A DNA stretch of 64,000 nucleotides from positions 3,844,001-3,908,000 of the forward strand of contig NZ_CP043450.1 in the NCBI RefSeq assembly GCF_003286415.2. Reading direction: 5' to 3'. The notes under the pieces were generated by a model that was not told the DNA's origin, made no database searches, and was given only the letters and a program-made list of their open reading frames with translations. The position numbers and the translations under genes were made by a program. Source of the stretch: Mucilaginibacter rubeus (lineage in GTDB: Bacteria > Bacteroidota > Bacteroidia > Sphingobacteriales > Sphingobacteriaceae). Positions 25,301 to 33,486 of the stretch are shown here, piece by piece; the stretch's first letter is position 1, and the number at the start of each line of letters is the position of its first letter.

Positions 25301-25594
25301 AAACATTTTCACCTTGCCATAAGGGATTTCATCCAGGCCAACGTTACCGATAAAAGCCCGGTTAATGCCAACCTTTTTCATCGATTCAAGGTCTTTAACC
25401 ACGCCTTCCTTTGATACATTCCCGGAGATCCAATACCAGTACACACTGGTTTGCACGGAATCGGGCGTGGTTTTAAACCCACTGTAAAGTGGATCGGTTT
25501 TAGGTGATCTGGCTTGGGCGAAGCATCGGGCACCAAAACCAATTGCGTTGACCACAAGCAATGTTAGGATGGCCCTTTTGTAGACATTTTGCAT
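22352..25594 (-). CDS. GH106 family alpha-L-rhamnosidase, secreted
   Basis: 1080 residues with a signal peptide (ending CFAQA). From about residue 45 the text is typical for GH106: VYWYWISGNVSKEGVVKDLE, INRAFIGNVGLDE and DIGIFNGPGWSQSGGPWV, followed by catalytic-barrel motifs FKVAVEDSYETGSQNW and a C-terminal beta-sandwich like that of GH2 enzymes (KVNGIAVGGVWTAPYQLDV). Family members are large inverting alpha-L-rhamnosidases acting on rhamnogalacturonan or arabinogalactan. The protein is of usual length. It probably works with the GH78 enzyme downstream. The 281 bp upstream, to the antiporter gene, show no other gene. Confidence 0.88.
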   Translation of the reverse strand: MQNVYKRAILTLLVVNAIGFGARCFAQARSPKTDPLYSGFKTTPDSVQTSVYWYWISGNVSKEGVVKDLESMKKVGINRAFIGNVGLDEIPYGKVKMFSDEWWDIMHTALKTATKLKIDIGIFNGPGWSQSGGPWVKPEQSMRYLTSSSITVKGPVSLDKKLDQPQKQFQDVKVIAFPAPVGYGEQMVSSFISSLPVDAHANNLMDGNENTVYTIPNDPKPTVTIDATSPYTARSFVFYPSHKELRFEGDIQARDASGSYQTIKHFVVDRSNTNLNVGFSPFSPATISIPATTSQSFRIVFSNGSQGSDIAELKISSSPNVENYAEKTLAKMFQTPLPYWKEYQWKPQPAVDDQQYVIDPRKVIDISKYMQADGTLKWDVPADNWIIMRTGMTPTQVTNAPAPPEGRGLEIDKMSKKHIASHFDAFLGQIIKRIPAADRKSFKVAVEDSYETGSQNWTDDMLKNFKVKYGYDALPYLPVLNGSVVGSQDQSDRFLWDLRRFVADRVAYDYVGGLRDASHKHGLTTWLENYGHWGFPGEFLQYGGQSDEIGGEFWSEGDLGNIENRAASSSAHIYGKTKVSAESFTCAGGPFSRYPAMMKQRGDRFFTEGINNTLLHVYVTQPADNRLPGANAWFGNEFNRNNTWFYDMDMFTSYIKRCNYMLRQGNYVADVAYFIGEDAPKMTGVRDPELPQGYSFDYINAEVLNGRAKVVNGKLVLPGGMSYKLLVLPKLSTMRPELLKTITKLVNDGLAVLGPKPERSPSLQNYGAADAEIKKMASALWGNIDSVSVKTHQYGKGIVINGMDTQQALDLLKVAPDCKFNTVGQALFIHRKLNDGDVYFVSNQTGQDIDINAAFRVQGKAPELWDATTGNSRNLPEYKQEGAITTVPVKLAAYQSAFVIFRKPSAANLSKGENFPDQQVLVDVNTPWQVTFDPKRWGPANPVTFDKLIDWTLRPEDDIKYYSGPAVYHNTFNIAQIEKGKRLLLDLGQVKAMAKVKVNGIAVGGVWTAPYQLDVTRALKQGSNTVDIEVVNTWVNRLIGDSKLQPNERHTWTTVNPYKPESQLEASGLTGPVTVRAVVY

Positions 25595-25875
25595 CAGGTA
25601 GATATTTTGTTTTATAAAGCTTTATACTTCCATACTGTTAAGCAGAATAGTTGAGTTTGTACCCGGAAAAGCTGTTAAGTTTATAATTAAACAATACTAA
25701 AGCTTTAGATATGATTTGGCATCCTGTACTATCTTGCCTTAAAAATATATCATGTTATCAACTCAAAATTTATGGCTGCGTTTTGAAGTACTTTGAAAAA
25801 AACAATTTCCCAAACTTTTCATTTATCTTGGCGATGGTACCTCAGTTATACAATTCAATAAAAGCGTAACTGTTT

Positions 25876-27120
25876 ATGGAAAACTACACCATAGTTATAT
25901 TGATCCTCGCTATCATGATCGGCTTATCGGCTATTGCCGATAATATAAAATTGCCCTATCCTATTTTACTCATTGTAGCCGGGATAGCGGTGGGCTTTAT
26001 TCCGTCTATCCCGGATATTGAGCTTAACCCCGAAATTGTTTTCCTGATTTTTTTACCTCCCTTATTGTACGACGCGGCTTTTAACATATCCTATCAAACG
26101 TTTAAAACCAATATCAATACCATAGGTACGCTGGCTATTTCGTTGGTATTTATCACGGCTTCCGGCATTGCAGTGGTAGCGCACTTCATGATACCCGGTA
26201 TGACCTGGCCGCTGGCTTTTGTATTGGGTGCTATTCTTTCGGCTACAGACGCCGTTGCTGCCATGAGTATCACCAAAGGGCTCGGAATATCGCACAATAC
26301 CAACACCATTTTGGAGGGTGAAAGCCTGGTGAATGATGCCTCCGCGCTGGTAGCTTACCGCTTTGCAGTTGCCGCCGTAACAGGCGCAGCGTTTATATTC
26401 TGGAAAGCGACTTTGGAGTTTTTTATATTGATGGCCGGTGGCTTTGTTGCTGGACTGGTCATAGGAAAAATATTGGCATTCATCATTAAACGGGTACATA
26501 AAAATGATATGGTGACAGTTAGCTTTTTGTTGCTGATGCCATTTGTAACCTACCTTGTGGCCGAGCACTTCCATGTTTCGGGAGTTATAGCGGTAGTGGT
26601 TTTGGGACTGAGTATTGCCCGTTTCAGCGCTAAGGTTTTCCCCGAAAAATTGAAACAGCAGTCCAAATCAATCTGGGATATCATCATCTTTTTGCTGAAT
26701 GGGTTGATCTTTATTTTCATTGGCCTGCAATTCCCTTATGTGATCAAAAACATCCCAAAAGCGCAGATATGGCCGTACGTGGGTTACTCTTTCCTGATTA
26801 CTGTTGTTGCCCTGATATTACGAATGGTACGTGTTTTTCTTCAAAAAGTAAATCTGCAAAATGCTTTCAAAAAGGGAAAGCATAAAATAACCATAGATGC
26901 CTTGCTTGATTTTAAAAGCAGTTTGATCATTAGCTGGTCGGGCATGAGAGGAATTGTATCATTGGCTATTGCCATTGGATTGCCGGTTACTCTGGCTGAT
27001 GGCAGTCCATTCCCCGAGCGCAATGCCATTATATTTATCTCGGTTGTGGTAGTGTTGTTTACCCTGATTGGCCAGGGCCTTACCTTACCGTGGATTGTAA
27101 AACGGCTTACTGATGAATAG
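25876..27120 (+). CDS. CPA1 family Na+/H+ antiporter
   Basis: 414 residues, almost entirely membrane-embedded with about eleven to twelve helices. The motif GAILSATDAVAAMSI and GESLVNDASALVAYRFA with the paired Asn-Asp are the ion-binding signature of NhaP-like CPA1 exchangers, and the end has SWSGMRGIVSLAIAIGLP, another family block. It should exchange cytoplasmic Na+ or K+ for H+ in the inner membrane. It has no long cytoplasmic tail. It ends in a shared hairpin terminator facing the kinase gene. Confidence 0.92.
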   Translation: MENYTIVILILAIMIGLSAIADNIKLPYPILLIVAGIAVGFIPSIPDIELNPEIVFLIFLPPLLYDAAFNISYQTFKTNINTIGTLAISLVFITASGIAVVAHFMIPGMTWPLAFVLGAILSATDAVAAMSITKGLGISHNTNTILEGESLVNDASALVAYRFAVAAVTGAAFIFWKATLEFFILMAGGFVAGLVIGKILAFIIKRVHKNDMVTVSFLLLMPFVTYLVAEHFHVSGVIAVVVLGLSIARFSAKVFPEKLKQQSKSIWDIIIFLLNGLIFIFIGLQFPYVIKNIPKAQIWPYVGYSFLITVVALILRMVRVFLQKVNLQNAFKKGKHKITIDALLDFKSSLIISWSGMRGIVSLAIAIGLPVTLADGSPFPERNAIIFISVVVVLFTLIGQGLTLPWIVKRLTDE

Positions 27121-27138
27121 CAAGTGTAATAAATTTCA

Positions 27139-27169
27139 GACTTACGAAGTTTTTGAAACTTCGTAAGTC
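27139..27169. terminator. Bidirectional hairpin between convergent genes
   Basis: GACTTACGAAGTTT (27139-27152) and AAACTTCGTAAGTC (27156-27169) form a 14-bp perfect stem with a 3-base loop, between the antiporter (+) and the kinase (-). No long T run follows on the plus strand, so efficiency is uncertain. Confidence 0.65.
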
Positions 27170-27193
27170 TTCCCCTCCCACGCAGCAAATGTC

Positions 27194-28390
27194 CTACTTA
27201 ACCGGCAACTTAAAATAAAATGTTGCCCCTTTGCCATATTCACTGTTCACCCCTACCGCTCCGCCATGGCTTTCAACAATCTCACGCGAGAGGTATAAGC
27301 CTAAGCCATACCCTTTTGCACCGCCAGTTTTTTCATGATGAATACGCGAATAGCGGCAAAACAGCAACTTTTGATCGGCTTCTTTTATTCCACGGCCCTT
27401 ATCCTGTACGGTTACGATAGCCTCACCGCTAACCATTTGACAGCCCAGGGTAATTACACTCTTTACCGGCGAAAACTTAACCGCGTTGTTCGCATAATTT
27501 ACGAGCACCTGTACCAGTTTATCATAATCGGCAGTAACCCAAATTTCCTTTGCTTCTTTTACCTTGAATTTCCGGTCGGGATAAAGCACCATCATATCAG
27601 TTGTTACATCCTCAAGCAGTTCGCTCAAATCAAAATGGCTTTTTTGTAAACTAAGCTTCGCATCCTGCACCTGCGACAATGTTAAAAAGTTATTGATCAG
27701 TTGGGTCATGCTCACGGTTTGCTGATCTGCCTTGAGCATTTTATCTTCCAACGATTTGTTGTTTTCCATCCGCGCAACGCGGGCGGTATTTTGAATGTAT
27801 AATTTAATAGTACTTAGCGGTGTACGAAGCTCATGGTTTAGGAATGCCATCAGATCATTTTTACGGAGTTCCTCCTGCTTGGCAGCGGTAATATCCGTCA
27901 GGGTGCCCATCATTTTCATAGCCAGGCCATCACTACAATAAAGCTTTCCTGTTATTTTGAGCCAACGGCCGTAGCAACCATTGGCAGTGTTGATGTGCAA
28001 TTCGGCTTCAAATTCCTGCTGCATGCGGCAGGCTGTTTTAGCAGTATCTAAAACATGCTTCTGGTTCCACTGCACCAGTTTTTGCATCAACACACCTAAA
28101 CCAAAAGTGCTGCTGCCTTTCATGCCTAAAAAGCTACTTGCAACCGGGCATAAATGAAACTTTTTACTGTATATCCCATAAGTCCACATCCCTATTCCGG
28201 CGGTGGCCAATACGTTGGTGATGGCCATTTCGCGGGTGTGCACCCTTTCTGATATATCAACCAAAAAAGCATATTGGTTTAATATCTGCCCCGGGAAAAC
28301 CGGTTCAATAAAATTATCAGGATTACCAAATGCAGCTATCTGCGGATTAGCACTAATTAATTGTTGTGGGGTTGCGGTTAATGTTGCCAT
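27194..28390 (-). CDS. PAS-domain sensor histidine kinase, soluble
   Basis: 398 residues without transmembrane segments. A degenerate PAS fold spans about residues 75-170 (ending MMGTLTDITAAKQEE), followed by a HisKA domain with FLNHELRTPLSTIK and a HATPase domain with YANNAVKFSP, DKGRGI and GYGLGLYLSREIVESHGG. This is a cytoplasmic kinase that may sense redox state or a ligand through PAS. No receiver is fused and no partner regulator is adjacent, although a hybrid kinase and a LytTR regulator lie 0.3-3 kb away. A 25-bp motif shared with two nearby genes begins 67 bp upstream of its start. Confidence 0.9.
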   Translation of the reverse strand: MATLTATPQQLISANPQIAAFGNPDNFIEPVFPGQILNQYAFLVDISERVHTREMAITNVLATAGIGMWTYGIYSKKFHLCPVASSFLGMKGSSTFGLGVLMQKLVQWNQKHVLDTAKTACRMQQEFEAELHINTANGCYGRWLKITGKLYCSDGLAMKMMGTLTDITAAKQEELRKNDLMAFLNHELRTPLSTIKLYIQNTARVARMENNKSLEDKMLKADQQTVSMTQLINNFLTLSQVQDAKLSLQKSHFDLSELLEDVTTDMMVLYPDRKFKVKEAKEIWVTADYDKLVQVLVNYANNAVKFSPVKSVITLGCQMVSGEAIVTVQDKGRGIKEADQKLLFCRYSRIHHEKTGGAKGYGLGLYLSREIVESHGGAVGVNSEYGKGATFYFKLPVK

Positions 28391-28457
28391 GAGCTTAGGG
28401 TAACAATTTTTGTTATCATAAAACTAAGGCTACTTTAAAGGCTTTGGCTTCGGGATT

Positions 28458-28482
28458 CGTTGAACAGGCAAAAACTGTCGGT
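28458..28482 (-). promoter_or_regulatory. 25-bp shared upstream motif, copy a
   Basis: Plus-strand sequence CGTTGAACAGGC followed by AAAAACTGTCGGT, 67 bp upstream of the PAS kinase start. It aligns without gaps in length to the motifs at 30988-31012 and 32791-32815, all in the same orientation to their genes. It is likely a promoter or activator site. Confidence 0.5.
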
Positions 28483-28502
28483 GAAGGGTTGTCTTAAAAC
28501 AA

Positions 28503-28714
28503 GTAGAGACGCATTACATGCGTCTCCCGGTTTACACTGGTCGAAGTTTAGCGATAGCGTAACTTCGTCCCAAAACAAGGCAAGCTTTCAGCTTGCCTTG
28601 ATACAATTGCTTTGCCTTTATCTCCTAATCATTAAACGCGGAAGCAGGATGCTTCCACTATTTTAGGACGAAGTTACGCTATCGCTAAACTTCGACCAGT
28701 ATTAAAGTCTCTAC
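28503..28714. repeat. 212-bp element with 35-bp perfect inverted repeats
   Basis: Outer ends GTAGAGAC (28503-28510) and GTCTCTAC (28707-28714). Inside, 28536-28570 and 28666-28700 are exact 35-bp inverted copies (core GGTCGAAGTTTAGCG). The middle holds two hairpins: CAAGGCAAGCT / AGCTTGCCTTG (28576-28600) and GGAAGC / GCTTCC. It carries no gene. It resembles a non-autonomous, MITE-like element. Confidence 0.85.
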
Positions 28715-28730
28715 ATTAAATAAATAGGGT

Positions 28731-30938
28731 TTAAACCAGCGTACTATAAAAACGCTTGGCATCATCAATAGCATTAAGGCATACCGCGGTAATATCATTA
28801 ATGAGCCTTAAAGTTTCGGTATCAGCTATGGTCGCCTGCTCAAGCTCGTCTAAATCAGCTTCTAAAGCTGGAAGCAAGCCCATAATGGCTACCGTGGTTT
28901 TCATATTATGCGCAGTGGCTTTCAAACCTTCAAAATCTTCCGCACTGAACATATTTTTGAGCGTGCTTACATCAGCTAAGGTAAGTTCAATAAATTGCGA
29001 CGTTACCAGTTTTTCATAGTCGATATTCCCTTTACTGATATCTTTCATATAATTGAGATCAATAAATGGATAATCGTATTCATTTATTGCCGTAGCCTGC
29101 TCCTGCCGCGATGCGCCGGGCACAAACTTTAAGATGAGCTTAAACAGATCATCATCATTTACAGGCTTGGCAATGTATTCGTTCATACCGTGGCTCAGGC
29201 ATTTTTCACGTTCACCGGCCATAGCGTGGGCTGTCATCGCAATAATCGGTACATCCAGTTTCAGCTCATTGCGAATGTGATAAGTTGCAGTATAACCATC
29301 CATCTTTGGCATCTGGATATCCATGAGTACCACATTATAAGTTTCTGATTGCAGTTTGCTAATCGCTTCCTCGCCGTTTGATACCACATCAAACGCAGCA
29401 TCCCACTGGGTAAGCATATGCTTCATCAAACTTTGGTTCATAATATTATCATCAACCACCAAAATATTTAAGTCGTGGTTTACTTTTACTTCCGAACCTA
29501 ACGCTTCTTCATCAATGTGCGCGGTAACCTGGTCGTCGGCAATAATGTACGGGATATAAAAATTAAACTCGGTGCCTTTTCCGGGCTCACTTGAAACTTC
29601 TATTTCGCCAAGTTGCAAAACCACAAGGTCTTTAACAATTGAGAGACCAAGGCCTGTGCCCCCATAACTGCGTGTAATTGAATCTTCGGCCTGGTTAAAG
29701 CGCTCAAATATGGAGGCCAGTTTATCCTTATGAATACCTATGCCATCATCAGCCACACGGATACCCAGCTTTATGGTTTTACCCGCTGTTTGTTTACTAT
29801 AAACCTCAACTCTGATACAACCATGCTCGCTAAATTTCAGGGCATTACCAATCAGGTTTACAAGAATTTGTGTTAAACGTGTAGCATCGCCAACAAGGGT
29901 ATCAGGCACATCTGAAGCAATTTTGCTGCTAAAAGTGAGACCTTTTTCCCTGATGCGTTCGTTAAACAAAGTTTCGATAGAGTCTATCAAACCGCGCACA
30001 CTGAATGGCGATTGCACTATCCGCATCATCCCTGCCTCAATCTTCGACAGATCGAGAATATCATTAATAATAGCCAGCAGGTTCTCACCAGCCTTTTGGA
30101 TCGAACCTACAAACTCACCTGCGTCCGGATCAATTTTACGACGTTTTAGCAGATTGGTAAAACCCAGTATAGAATTAAGCGGCGTGCGGATCTCGTGGCT
30201 CATATTGGCCAGAAAGTTCTCTTTGATCAGCAATGCCTCCCGCGCGGTTTTTTCCGATTCGTTAAGCCGGTTGATCAGCCTGTTTTGCTGCCTGAACTGG
30301 TTAACTATAAACCAGCATAAGGTACCACCGCTTACAAACATGAATATCATCAGCATATTGCCGTACATCCTGGCCCGGGCACTGTTATCAATAACGTCCA
30401 CACTTAGCTCATCCATCATTTTTTGACGATTGTCGTAGATCTTATGCGTTACTTCAGTGATTTCATTGGAGATACGGCGTGCGCCCGGATTAGCTATAAA
30501 ACTGGTATCGTTCATATTACCGGTTTTATAGTAGTGTTTCAGCAAGTCGTTTTTAATCCTGACTTTTTCATCAGCTAAAATATTCAACCTATCAAGGTAC
30601 TGCTTAACCGTAGGATTATGGTTTCCTCCACGAAGCGAGTCCAGGTAATCTTTAACCGCTTTGATCTTGGCGTCAACCCCCTCAAGGTGCGATATATCAT
30701 CGGTAGCTATGGCAGCCCTAATCCGGGCTTCAACGCCCAGCAAATCGCGGTCAACTTCACGCAGGTGGTTACTGGTATGCAGCTCGCGCAACAGGCTCTC
30801 GTTACCCTTACGCATCGACTGCATATTCTGCGAAAAATTATATTGAATAACCAGCAACAAAATTGTACCTGCAACAAATGATGCCAGTATAAGGTAAGCA
30901 AACTTTTTATTAGCCATTACTGATGACGCTGAACGCAT
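28731..30938 (-). CDS. Hybrid histidine kinase with receiver and HPt domains
   Basis: 735 residues (or 728 from ATG 30917). Two transmembrane helices (about 15-34 and 205-225) enclose a helical periplasmic domain of CHASE3 type. Then come HisKA with NMSHEIRTPLNSILGF, HATPase with NLIGNALKFS and GGTGLGLSIV, a receiver domain with LVVDDNIMNQ and VLMDIQMPKMDGY, and a C-terminal HPt domain with AHNMKTTVAIMG, whose His can take phosphate. It is thus a complete phosphorelay in one chain and needs only a final regulator. The LytTR gene 97 bp upstream on the same strand is the natural partner. A shared 25-bp motif lies upstream at 30988. Confidence 0.92.
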   Translation of the reverse strand: MRSASSVMANKKFAYLILASFVAGTILLLVIQYNFSQNMQSMRKGNESLLRELHTSNHLREVDRDLLGVEARIRAAIATDDISHLEGVDAKIKAVKDYLDSLRGGNHNPTVKQYLDRLNILADEKVRIKNDLLKHYYKTGNMNDTSFIANPGARRISNEITEVTHKIYDNRQKMMDELSVDVIDNSARARMYGNMLMIFMFVSGGTLCWFIVNQFRQQNRLINRLNESEKTAREALLIKENFLANMSHEIRTPLNSILGFTNLLKRRKIDPDAGEFVGSIQKAGENLLAIINDILDLSKIEAGMMRIVQSPFSVRGLIDSIETLFNERIREKGLTFSSKIASDVPDTLVGDATRLTQILVNLIGNALKFSEHGCIRVEVYSKQTAGKTIKLGIRVADDGIGIHKDKLASIFERFNQAEDSITRSYGGTGLGLSIVKDLVVLQLGEIEVSSEPGKGTEFNFYIPYIIADDQVTAHIDEEALGSEVKVNHDLNILVVDDNIMNQSLMKHMLTQWDAAFDVVSNGEEAISKLQSETYNVVLMDIQMPKMDGYTATYHIRNELKLDVPIIAMTAHAMAGEREKCLSHGMNEYIAKPVNDDDLFKLILKFVPGASRQEQATAINEYDYPFIDLNYMKDISKGNIDYEKLVTSQFIELTLADVSTLKNMFSAEDFEGLKATAHNMKTTVAIMGLLPALEADLDELEQATIADTETLRLINDITAVCLNAIDDAKRFYSTLV

Positions 30939-30987
30939 TGGTGATAAGTAAATATGCAGGTGTTAAATTTATTTTAATTCCAAAAAT

Positions 30988-31012
30988 CGTTCAACAAGGC
31001 AAAACTGTCGTT
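30988..31012 (-). promoter_or_regulatory. 25-bp shared upstream motif, copy b
   Basis: Plus-strand CGTTCAACAAGGC followed by AAAACTGTCGTT, between the LytTR gene and the hybrid kinase, 49 or 70 bp upstream of the kinase start depending on which ATG is used. It matches copies a and c. Confidence 0.5.
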
Positions 31013-31035
31013 AAACCGCCCGGCTTTATCGATGG

Positions 31036-31731
31036 CTAAAAAACGTTCATCCGGCTATTCAATGTCTTGCGGTAGGCATCGGCTACGGGCAAAAATTTGC
31101 CGGCAATTACCAAACCGCCATCCTGCAGGGTATCAATTTTATCCAGGGCAATAATGTATGAGCGGTGCACCCTGATAAACCTCGATGATGGCAGCTTTTC
31201 TTCGGCCGATTTCAATGTGCCGTGTATGGCGTATTCTTTTTTGGGGGTATAAAACTTTACGTAGTCGCCCATTGCCTCGGCATACAAAATATCGTCGAGC
31301 ATAAGTTTACGGGTGATATTTGAATCGCGTACGAAAATAAATTCGTCGTTTTTCACCTGCACTTCTTCCTTTCGGCCATCCAATATTTCGCGGGCTTTAT
31401 TTACAGCCTGTAAAAACCGACCGGGAGTAACCGGCTTAACCAGGTAATCGGCTACGTTAAGTTCAAACGCTTCAACAGCGTATTCTTTTTTTGAAGTAGT
31501 AAAAATTACAACTATATCCTTGTTTTTAAGGTTTCGGGTAAGTTCCAAACCGTCCATTCCGGGCATTTCAATATCCAGGAAAAGTAAATCAACGTTTTGG
31601 TTTTGAAGATGATTATAAGCCTCCATGGCGGTACAATATTCGCAAATAATATCCAGGTCATTAACCTGGCCGGCCAGATGGCTCAATGTAGCGCGGGCAA
31701 TGGGATTATCATCAACAATTAAACTGGTCAT
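31036..31731 (-). CDS. LytTR family response regulator
   Basis: 231 residues from ATG 31731 (MTSLIVDDNPIARATL); the longer frame would need TTG. The receiver domain has LIVDDNP, the phosphoacceptor in FLDIEMPGMDG and YLVKPVTPGRF. The LytTR DNA-binding domain follows (FIFVRDSNITRKLMLDDILY, AEAMGDYVKFY, RVHRSYIIALDKID). It precedes the hybrid kinase gene by 97 bp and is the likely end of that relay. A hairpin with arms GGCTTTCCG (31781-31789) and CGGAAAGCC (31798-31806) stands upstream, between it and dps. Confidence 0.92.
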   Translation of the reverse strand: MTSLIVDDNPIARATLSHLAGQVNDLDIICEYCTAMEAYNHLQNQNVDLLFLDIEMPGMDGLELTRNLKNKDIVVIFTTSKKEYAVEAFELNVADYLVKPVTPGRFLQAVNKAREILDGRKEEVQVKNDEFIFVRDSNITRKLMLDDILYAEAMGDYVKFYTPKKEYAIHGTLKSAEEKLPSSRFIRVHRSYIIALDKIDTLQDGGLVIAGKFLPVADAYRKTLNSRMNVF

Positions 31732-31780
31732 GAGCGGCTTGAATAATATTGCTAAGATAATCAATTTACTTTTTGCCCAT

Positions 31781-31806
31781 GGCTTTCCGTTTGCATCCGG
31801 AAAGCC
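31781..31806. other. Hairpin between dps and the LytTR gene
   Basis: GGCTTTCCG and CGGAAAGCC form a 9-bp perfect stem with an 8-base loop, 37 bp downstream of dps. No T run follows on the minus strand, so it may be a weak terminator or a binding site. Confidence 0.4.
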
Positions 31807-31842
31807 AATTGAGCTAAAAGCGGTTATTTAATAGGGGGGATT

Positions 31843-32316
31843 TTATCTAAAGTGCGACCTTAGCATCCAGGCCATGCCTTCGTGCGTTTCCATTAAACCG
31901 GTAATAAAATCGCTGGTGCCGGCGTCATTGTACTTGCTAACAAAGGGATCGATATTACCGCGGATAAACTCGATAATGCTTTCATGATCCTCAAGCAGCT
32001 CTTTCAAAAAGCCCAGACTATCGTTTTTATGATCAAGCTTTTCGGTTAAATGGGTAAGTTGTAATAACTGGGTTAAAGTAGCAGGTGCATAATGACCAAT
32101 TTTACGGATACGCTCGGCAACGCTGTCCATGATCTCGTCAAGCTCATTGTACTGTTGTTCAAAAAACACGTGCATTGAGTGAAAATCAGGACCTTCAATG
32201 TTCCAATGCGCGTTACGGGTTTTGGTGTACAATAAAAATTCGTCAGCCAATAATTTTGCTAACTGGTCTGAAACGGCCTGGCGGTCTGCTTCGTTAATTC
32301 CGATGTTTGCTTTCAT
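31843..32316 (-). CDS. dps: Dps family DNA-protecting ferritin-like protein
   Basis: 157 residues, usual Dps length, four-helix ferritin fold. The intersubunit ferroxidase ligands are recognisable: TRNAHWNIEGPDFHSMHVFFEQQYNEL contains the His, Asp and Glu pattern of Dps (H-x11-H-x3-Glu region). Dps forms a 12-subunit shell that oxidises iron with peroxide and protects DNA during stress and stationary phase. It lies 43 bp downstream of the small membrane-protein gene and upstream of the LytTR regulator, on the same strand. Confidence 0.93.
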   Translation of the reverse strand: MKANIGINEADRQAVSDQLAKLLADEFLLYTKTRNAHWNIEGPDFHSMHVFFEQQYNELDEIMDSVAERIRKIGHYAPATLTQLLQLTHLTEKLDHKNDSLGFLKELLEDHESIIEFIRGNIDPFVSKYNDAGTSDFITGLMETHEGMAWMLRSHFR

Positions 32317-32359
32317 GATATTGTGTTTTGTAGGGTTGATACGTTTTCTGTTTTATAAC

Positions 32360-32728
32360 TTACTCATATTTTGATGGATGAGTATAGTTACTAAACAGTC
32401 TTTTCACGGGACAATATAGGGTAAATGCTGTTACCTCAAGGTAAAATATTACCGGTGCTATGATAATCATGGCATGAGTATGATAATTCCAGTCAATTGC
32501 TGACAGTGCGGGCATTGTAAACACTAATGCCCCGCGTATCACCGCCTCCGTAGTGCTCAGGTTTTCCGGAGCATCATCAGGGAAAAATCGCTTCAGAAAA
32601 TTATCCAGAACAGGTTTCGGCTGCTTTAGCTCCTGCTGTACGGGGGCTTTCTTTAGTTCGATATCTACTTTATTTCTCTTGCTTTTTGCAAGATCTCTTG
32701 GATCGGGCGGTAACTGCAATGTTTTCAT
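32360..32728 (-). CDS. Small membrane protein with DUF2892-like segment
   Basis: About 122 residues from ATG 32728 (MKTLQLPPDPRDLAK); an ATG at 32752 is also in frame, but a -7-like TAATTTTA overlaps it. The first 60 residues are basic and hydrophilic. The last 60 hold two hydrophobic segments (VIRGALVFTMPALSAI and MIIIAPVIFYLEVTAFTLYCPVKRLF). The latter, with its Cys-Pro, resembles the DUF2892 pattern. Function unknown. A copy of the 25-bp shared motif is 62 bp upstream, which links it to the kinase genes. Confidence 0.6.
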   Translation of the reverse strand: MKTLQLPPDPRDLAKSKRNKVDIELKKAPVQQELKQPKPVLDNFLKRFFPDDAPENLSTTEAVIRGALVFTMPALSAIDWNYHTHAMIIIAPVIFYLEVTAFTLYCPVKRLFSNYTHPSKYE

Positions 32729-32790
32729 GGCATAGCTTTTAAAGTATGACATAAAATTAGCAGCCGGCCATTTAGTACATGCGCTAAATT

Positions 32791-32815
32791 CGTTGAGCGG
32801 GCAAAAACAATCGTT
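32791..32815 (-). promoter_or_regulatory. 25-bp shared upstream motif, copy c
   Basis: Plus-strand CGTTGAGCGGGC followed by AAAAACAATCGTT, 62 bp upstream of the preferred start of the DUF2892-like gene. Same length and orientation as copies a and b. Confidence 0.5.
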
Positions 32816-32852
32816 AAAAGCCGTATTTAAACAAATCGTGTTTAAACCGCTA

Positions 32853-33302
32853 TCAGGTCAGGAGCATTTCTATATGGTCGATACCGTCCTCGTCATAAAT
32901 CTCGCCCTCCATTTTGAAGCCTAATTGCTTGTAAAACTTAACGGCATAGTATTGGGCACCTATCCGGATAGGCACATCGCCATAAAGGTTTTTAGCTGCA
33001 TCTATAGCCGCCTGTGTCAGTATTTTACCAACACCAGTGCCGCGCACTTTTTTACTGCTTACTATACGCCCTATTGATGCTTCGGTATATGATTTACCCG
33101 CCGGAACAATACGGGCGTAGGCCACCAATTCCTGCTCATCATCAAATAATAACAGGTGATGGCAGGCGTAGTCCTTATCATCAGCATCTAAAAACACACA
33201 ATTTTGCTCAACCACAAATATCTCGCTCCGGAGTTTCAACAGCTGGTATAGCTCGGTAACTGTTAAATCATTGAAGGCTTTGCAAATTTGAGTATAGTTC
33301 AT
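32853..33302 (-). CDS. GNAT family N-acetyltransferase, ElaA type
   Basis: 149 residues, typical of ElaA-like GNAT proteins. Seen are LYQLLKLRSEIFVVEQNCVF, which is the family N-terminus, YARIVPAG, and the acetyl-CoA loop IGRIVSSKKVRGTGVGKIL, then YKQLGFKMEGEIYDEDGIDHI. The family transfers an acetyl group from acetyl-CoA to an unidentified amine. It stands alone; a repeat-rich region of about 350 bp lies upstream. Confidence 0.9.
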   Translation of the reverse strand: MNYTQICKAFNDLTVTELYQLLKLRSEIFVVEQNCVFLDADDKDYACHHLLLFDDEQELVAYARIVPAGKSYTEASIGRIVSSKKVRGTGVGKILTQAAIDAAKNLYGDVPIRIGAQYYAVKFYKQLGFKMEGEIYDEDGIDHIEMLLT

Positions 33303-33486
33303 GGTCCTTTGTATTTATGGCAAGTGCGCAGGGTTTGTTTATGGGTACTAAAGTAAATATTTCTGATAATATGGGGAGTGATGTAGCTAAATGATCCCAT
33401 TCAGAGTTCTGCATCAGGTACGAAGTAATGTCATCCTGAGTGGGAGAAAATAGAGATCTGCGAAGGTCAAATGACATATCCACCGC

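Noticed and set aside
28503..28714. CRISPR array or insertion sequence
   Set aside because: The repeats are inverted and few, there are no regular spacers, cas genes or transposase frame.
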